From assembly GCA_028688535.1 (NCBI GenBank), contig JAQTXY010000126.1, positions 1-6,296 of the forward strand: a stretch of DNA of 6,296 nucleotides, given 5' to 3'. The position numbers and the translations under genes were made by a program. Below the pieces are notes generated by a model that saw only the letters and a list, made by a program, of their open reading frames with translations, was not told the origin of the DNA and did not search any database. The stretch comes from Methanothrix sp. Lineage in GTDB: Archaea > Halobacteriota > Methanosarcinia > Methanotrichales > Methanotrichaceae. Shown piece by piece: positions 5,699 through 6,296 of the stretch. How positions within the stretch are numbered: position 1 is the first letter of the stretch; the number at the start of each line of letters is the position of its first letter.

Positions 5699-6296
5699 TC
5701 AACTCCGCTGTGGCGGCACCACCCTGCGGATGCACAGGCTGGCCAGAAGACAGAAGACACCCAGATAGAGGAAGACCAGGAAGAAGTTGTCCCCAGTCAG
5801 ATCCAGCAGGTATCCGGAGAGCGTCGGCCCCAGCGGCCCGGCCACAAAGCCGTAGGCGGCAAAGGTCAGGCCGAAGATCGCCCCGAAGTGCTCCAGGCCG
5901 AAGCAGTCCGCCACCAGTGGTGCAGAGACTGAGAAGAGGGTGCCGAATGAGAAGCCCACTATCGCAGCCAGCAGAGTGCAGGTCCCCAGACCATCCGCCC
6001 AGGGAAGGAAGAAGTAAGCAACGCCAGCCGCGAAAAAGGCCAGGCTCATGACCTGATTTCGCCCAAACCGGTCGGAAAGGATGCCGCTGATGAGGCGGCT
6101 TATCCCGTTGGTGAGATTGAAGGCGGTCAGGATGAGGATGGCGGCGGGCAAGGAAAAGCCCCGGAAGAGCCCGTATTCGGCGGCAAGGATGGTCATGGAG
6201 ACGCCTGCTGCTCCCGCAAAGGTCCAGGTGATCCAGAGCAGCCAGAAGCTTCTGGTGTGCAGGCTCTCCTTTACGGTAAACGATCTTGATGAGGTT
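5699..6296 (-). CDS. Major facilitator superfamily transporter, OFA (oxalate/formate antiporter) type, C-terminal 198 residues (runs off right edge)
   Basis: The minus-strand frame is open from the right edge to TGA at 5701-5699. The visible part covers about six hydrophobic segments, the C-terminal half of a 12-helix transporter: TSSRSFTVKESLHTRSFWLL leads into the first. The loop LSDRFGR (residues 73-80 of the visible part) is the MFS motif A repeat between helices 8 and 9. FGLTFAAYGFVAGPLGPTLS followed by LLDLTG is typical of the OFA family, whose members exchange or take up small carboxylates such as oxalate and formate. It would lie in the cytoplasmic membrane. The substrate cannot be read from this half alone; a formate or acetate-like acid is a guess encouraged by the fdhA-type gene at the other end of the window. 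It converges on the 134-residue gene. Confidence 0.82.
   Translation of the reverse strand, partial: TSSRSFTVKESLHTRSFWLLWITWTFAGAAGVSMTILAAEYGLFRGFSLPAAILILTAFNLTNGISRLISGILSDRFGRNQVMSLAFFAAGVAYFFLPWADGLGTCTLLAAIVGFSFGTLFSVSAPLVADCFGLEHFGAIFGLTFAAYGFVAGPLGPTLSGYLLDLTGDNFFLVFLYLGVFCLLASLCIRRVVPPQRS

Noticed and set aside
5353..5760. Minus-strand 135-codon frame antisense to the 134-residue gene
   Set aside because: It has no promoter or domain, and the plus-strand gene has both a TATA box and ribosome binding site.
5675..6051. Plus-strand frames opposite the OFA transporter
   Set aside because: Arg/Pro/Gln-rich shadows of a clear membrane protein gene.

Overview
The window looks like a piece of an archaeal chromosome, most likely from an acetate- or formate-related methanogen (a Methanothrix/Methanosaeta-type organism is my best guess, from general resemblance only). 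The visible support is AT-rich TATA (box A) elements about 25 nt ahead of probable transcript starts, Shine-Dalgarno sites matching the archaeal 16S end, and the gene families present. No sequence search was available, so the taxon is inference.

Left part (1-2706): a divergent pair of redox genes. On the minus strand is the N-terminal 351 residues of a formate dehydrogenase alpha-type molybdo/tungstopterin protein with an Fe-S-rich NuoG-like front end; it runs off the left edge. On the plus strand is a complete 470-residue GltA/GltD/NfnB-type flavoprotein with two FAD/NAD(P)H-binding Rossmann units. They share a 239-bp promoter region. A flavoprotein next to an FdhA of the kind that normally passes electrons to a diaphorase suggests an electron-transfer partnership with NAD(P)(H).

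Middle part (2790-4948): accessory and decaying material. A two-gene minus-strand unit encodes a 55-residue protein whose stop codon overlaps the start of a 166-residue PIN-domain protein, arranged like a toxin-antitoxin pair. Next is a plus-strand DUF4145-type gene broken by two compensating single-base frameshifts, then a minus-strand glutamate dehydrogenase remnant that lacks its N-terminal half, carries a frameshift and has lost an internal block. The remnant abuts a 37-bp piece nearly identical to part of the intact gltA-like gene 2.7 kb away, differing only at two synonymous positions, so this is a scar of past rearrangement between glutamate-related genes.

Right part (4986-6296): a GC-rich, hairpin-rich stretch without a convincing gene, followed by a clear archaeal promoter with an 18-bp inverted repeat and a 134-residue orphan protein. 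Convergent to it, and cut by the right edge, is the C-terminal half of an OFA-type (oxalate/formate antiporter family) major facilitator transporter. Formate dehydrogenase at one end and an OFA transporter at the other may be a functional link, but 4.6 kb of unrelated sequence separates them.
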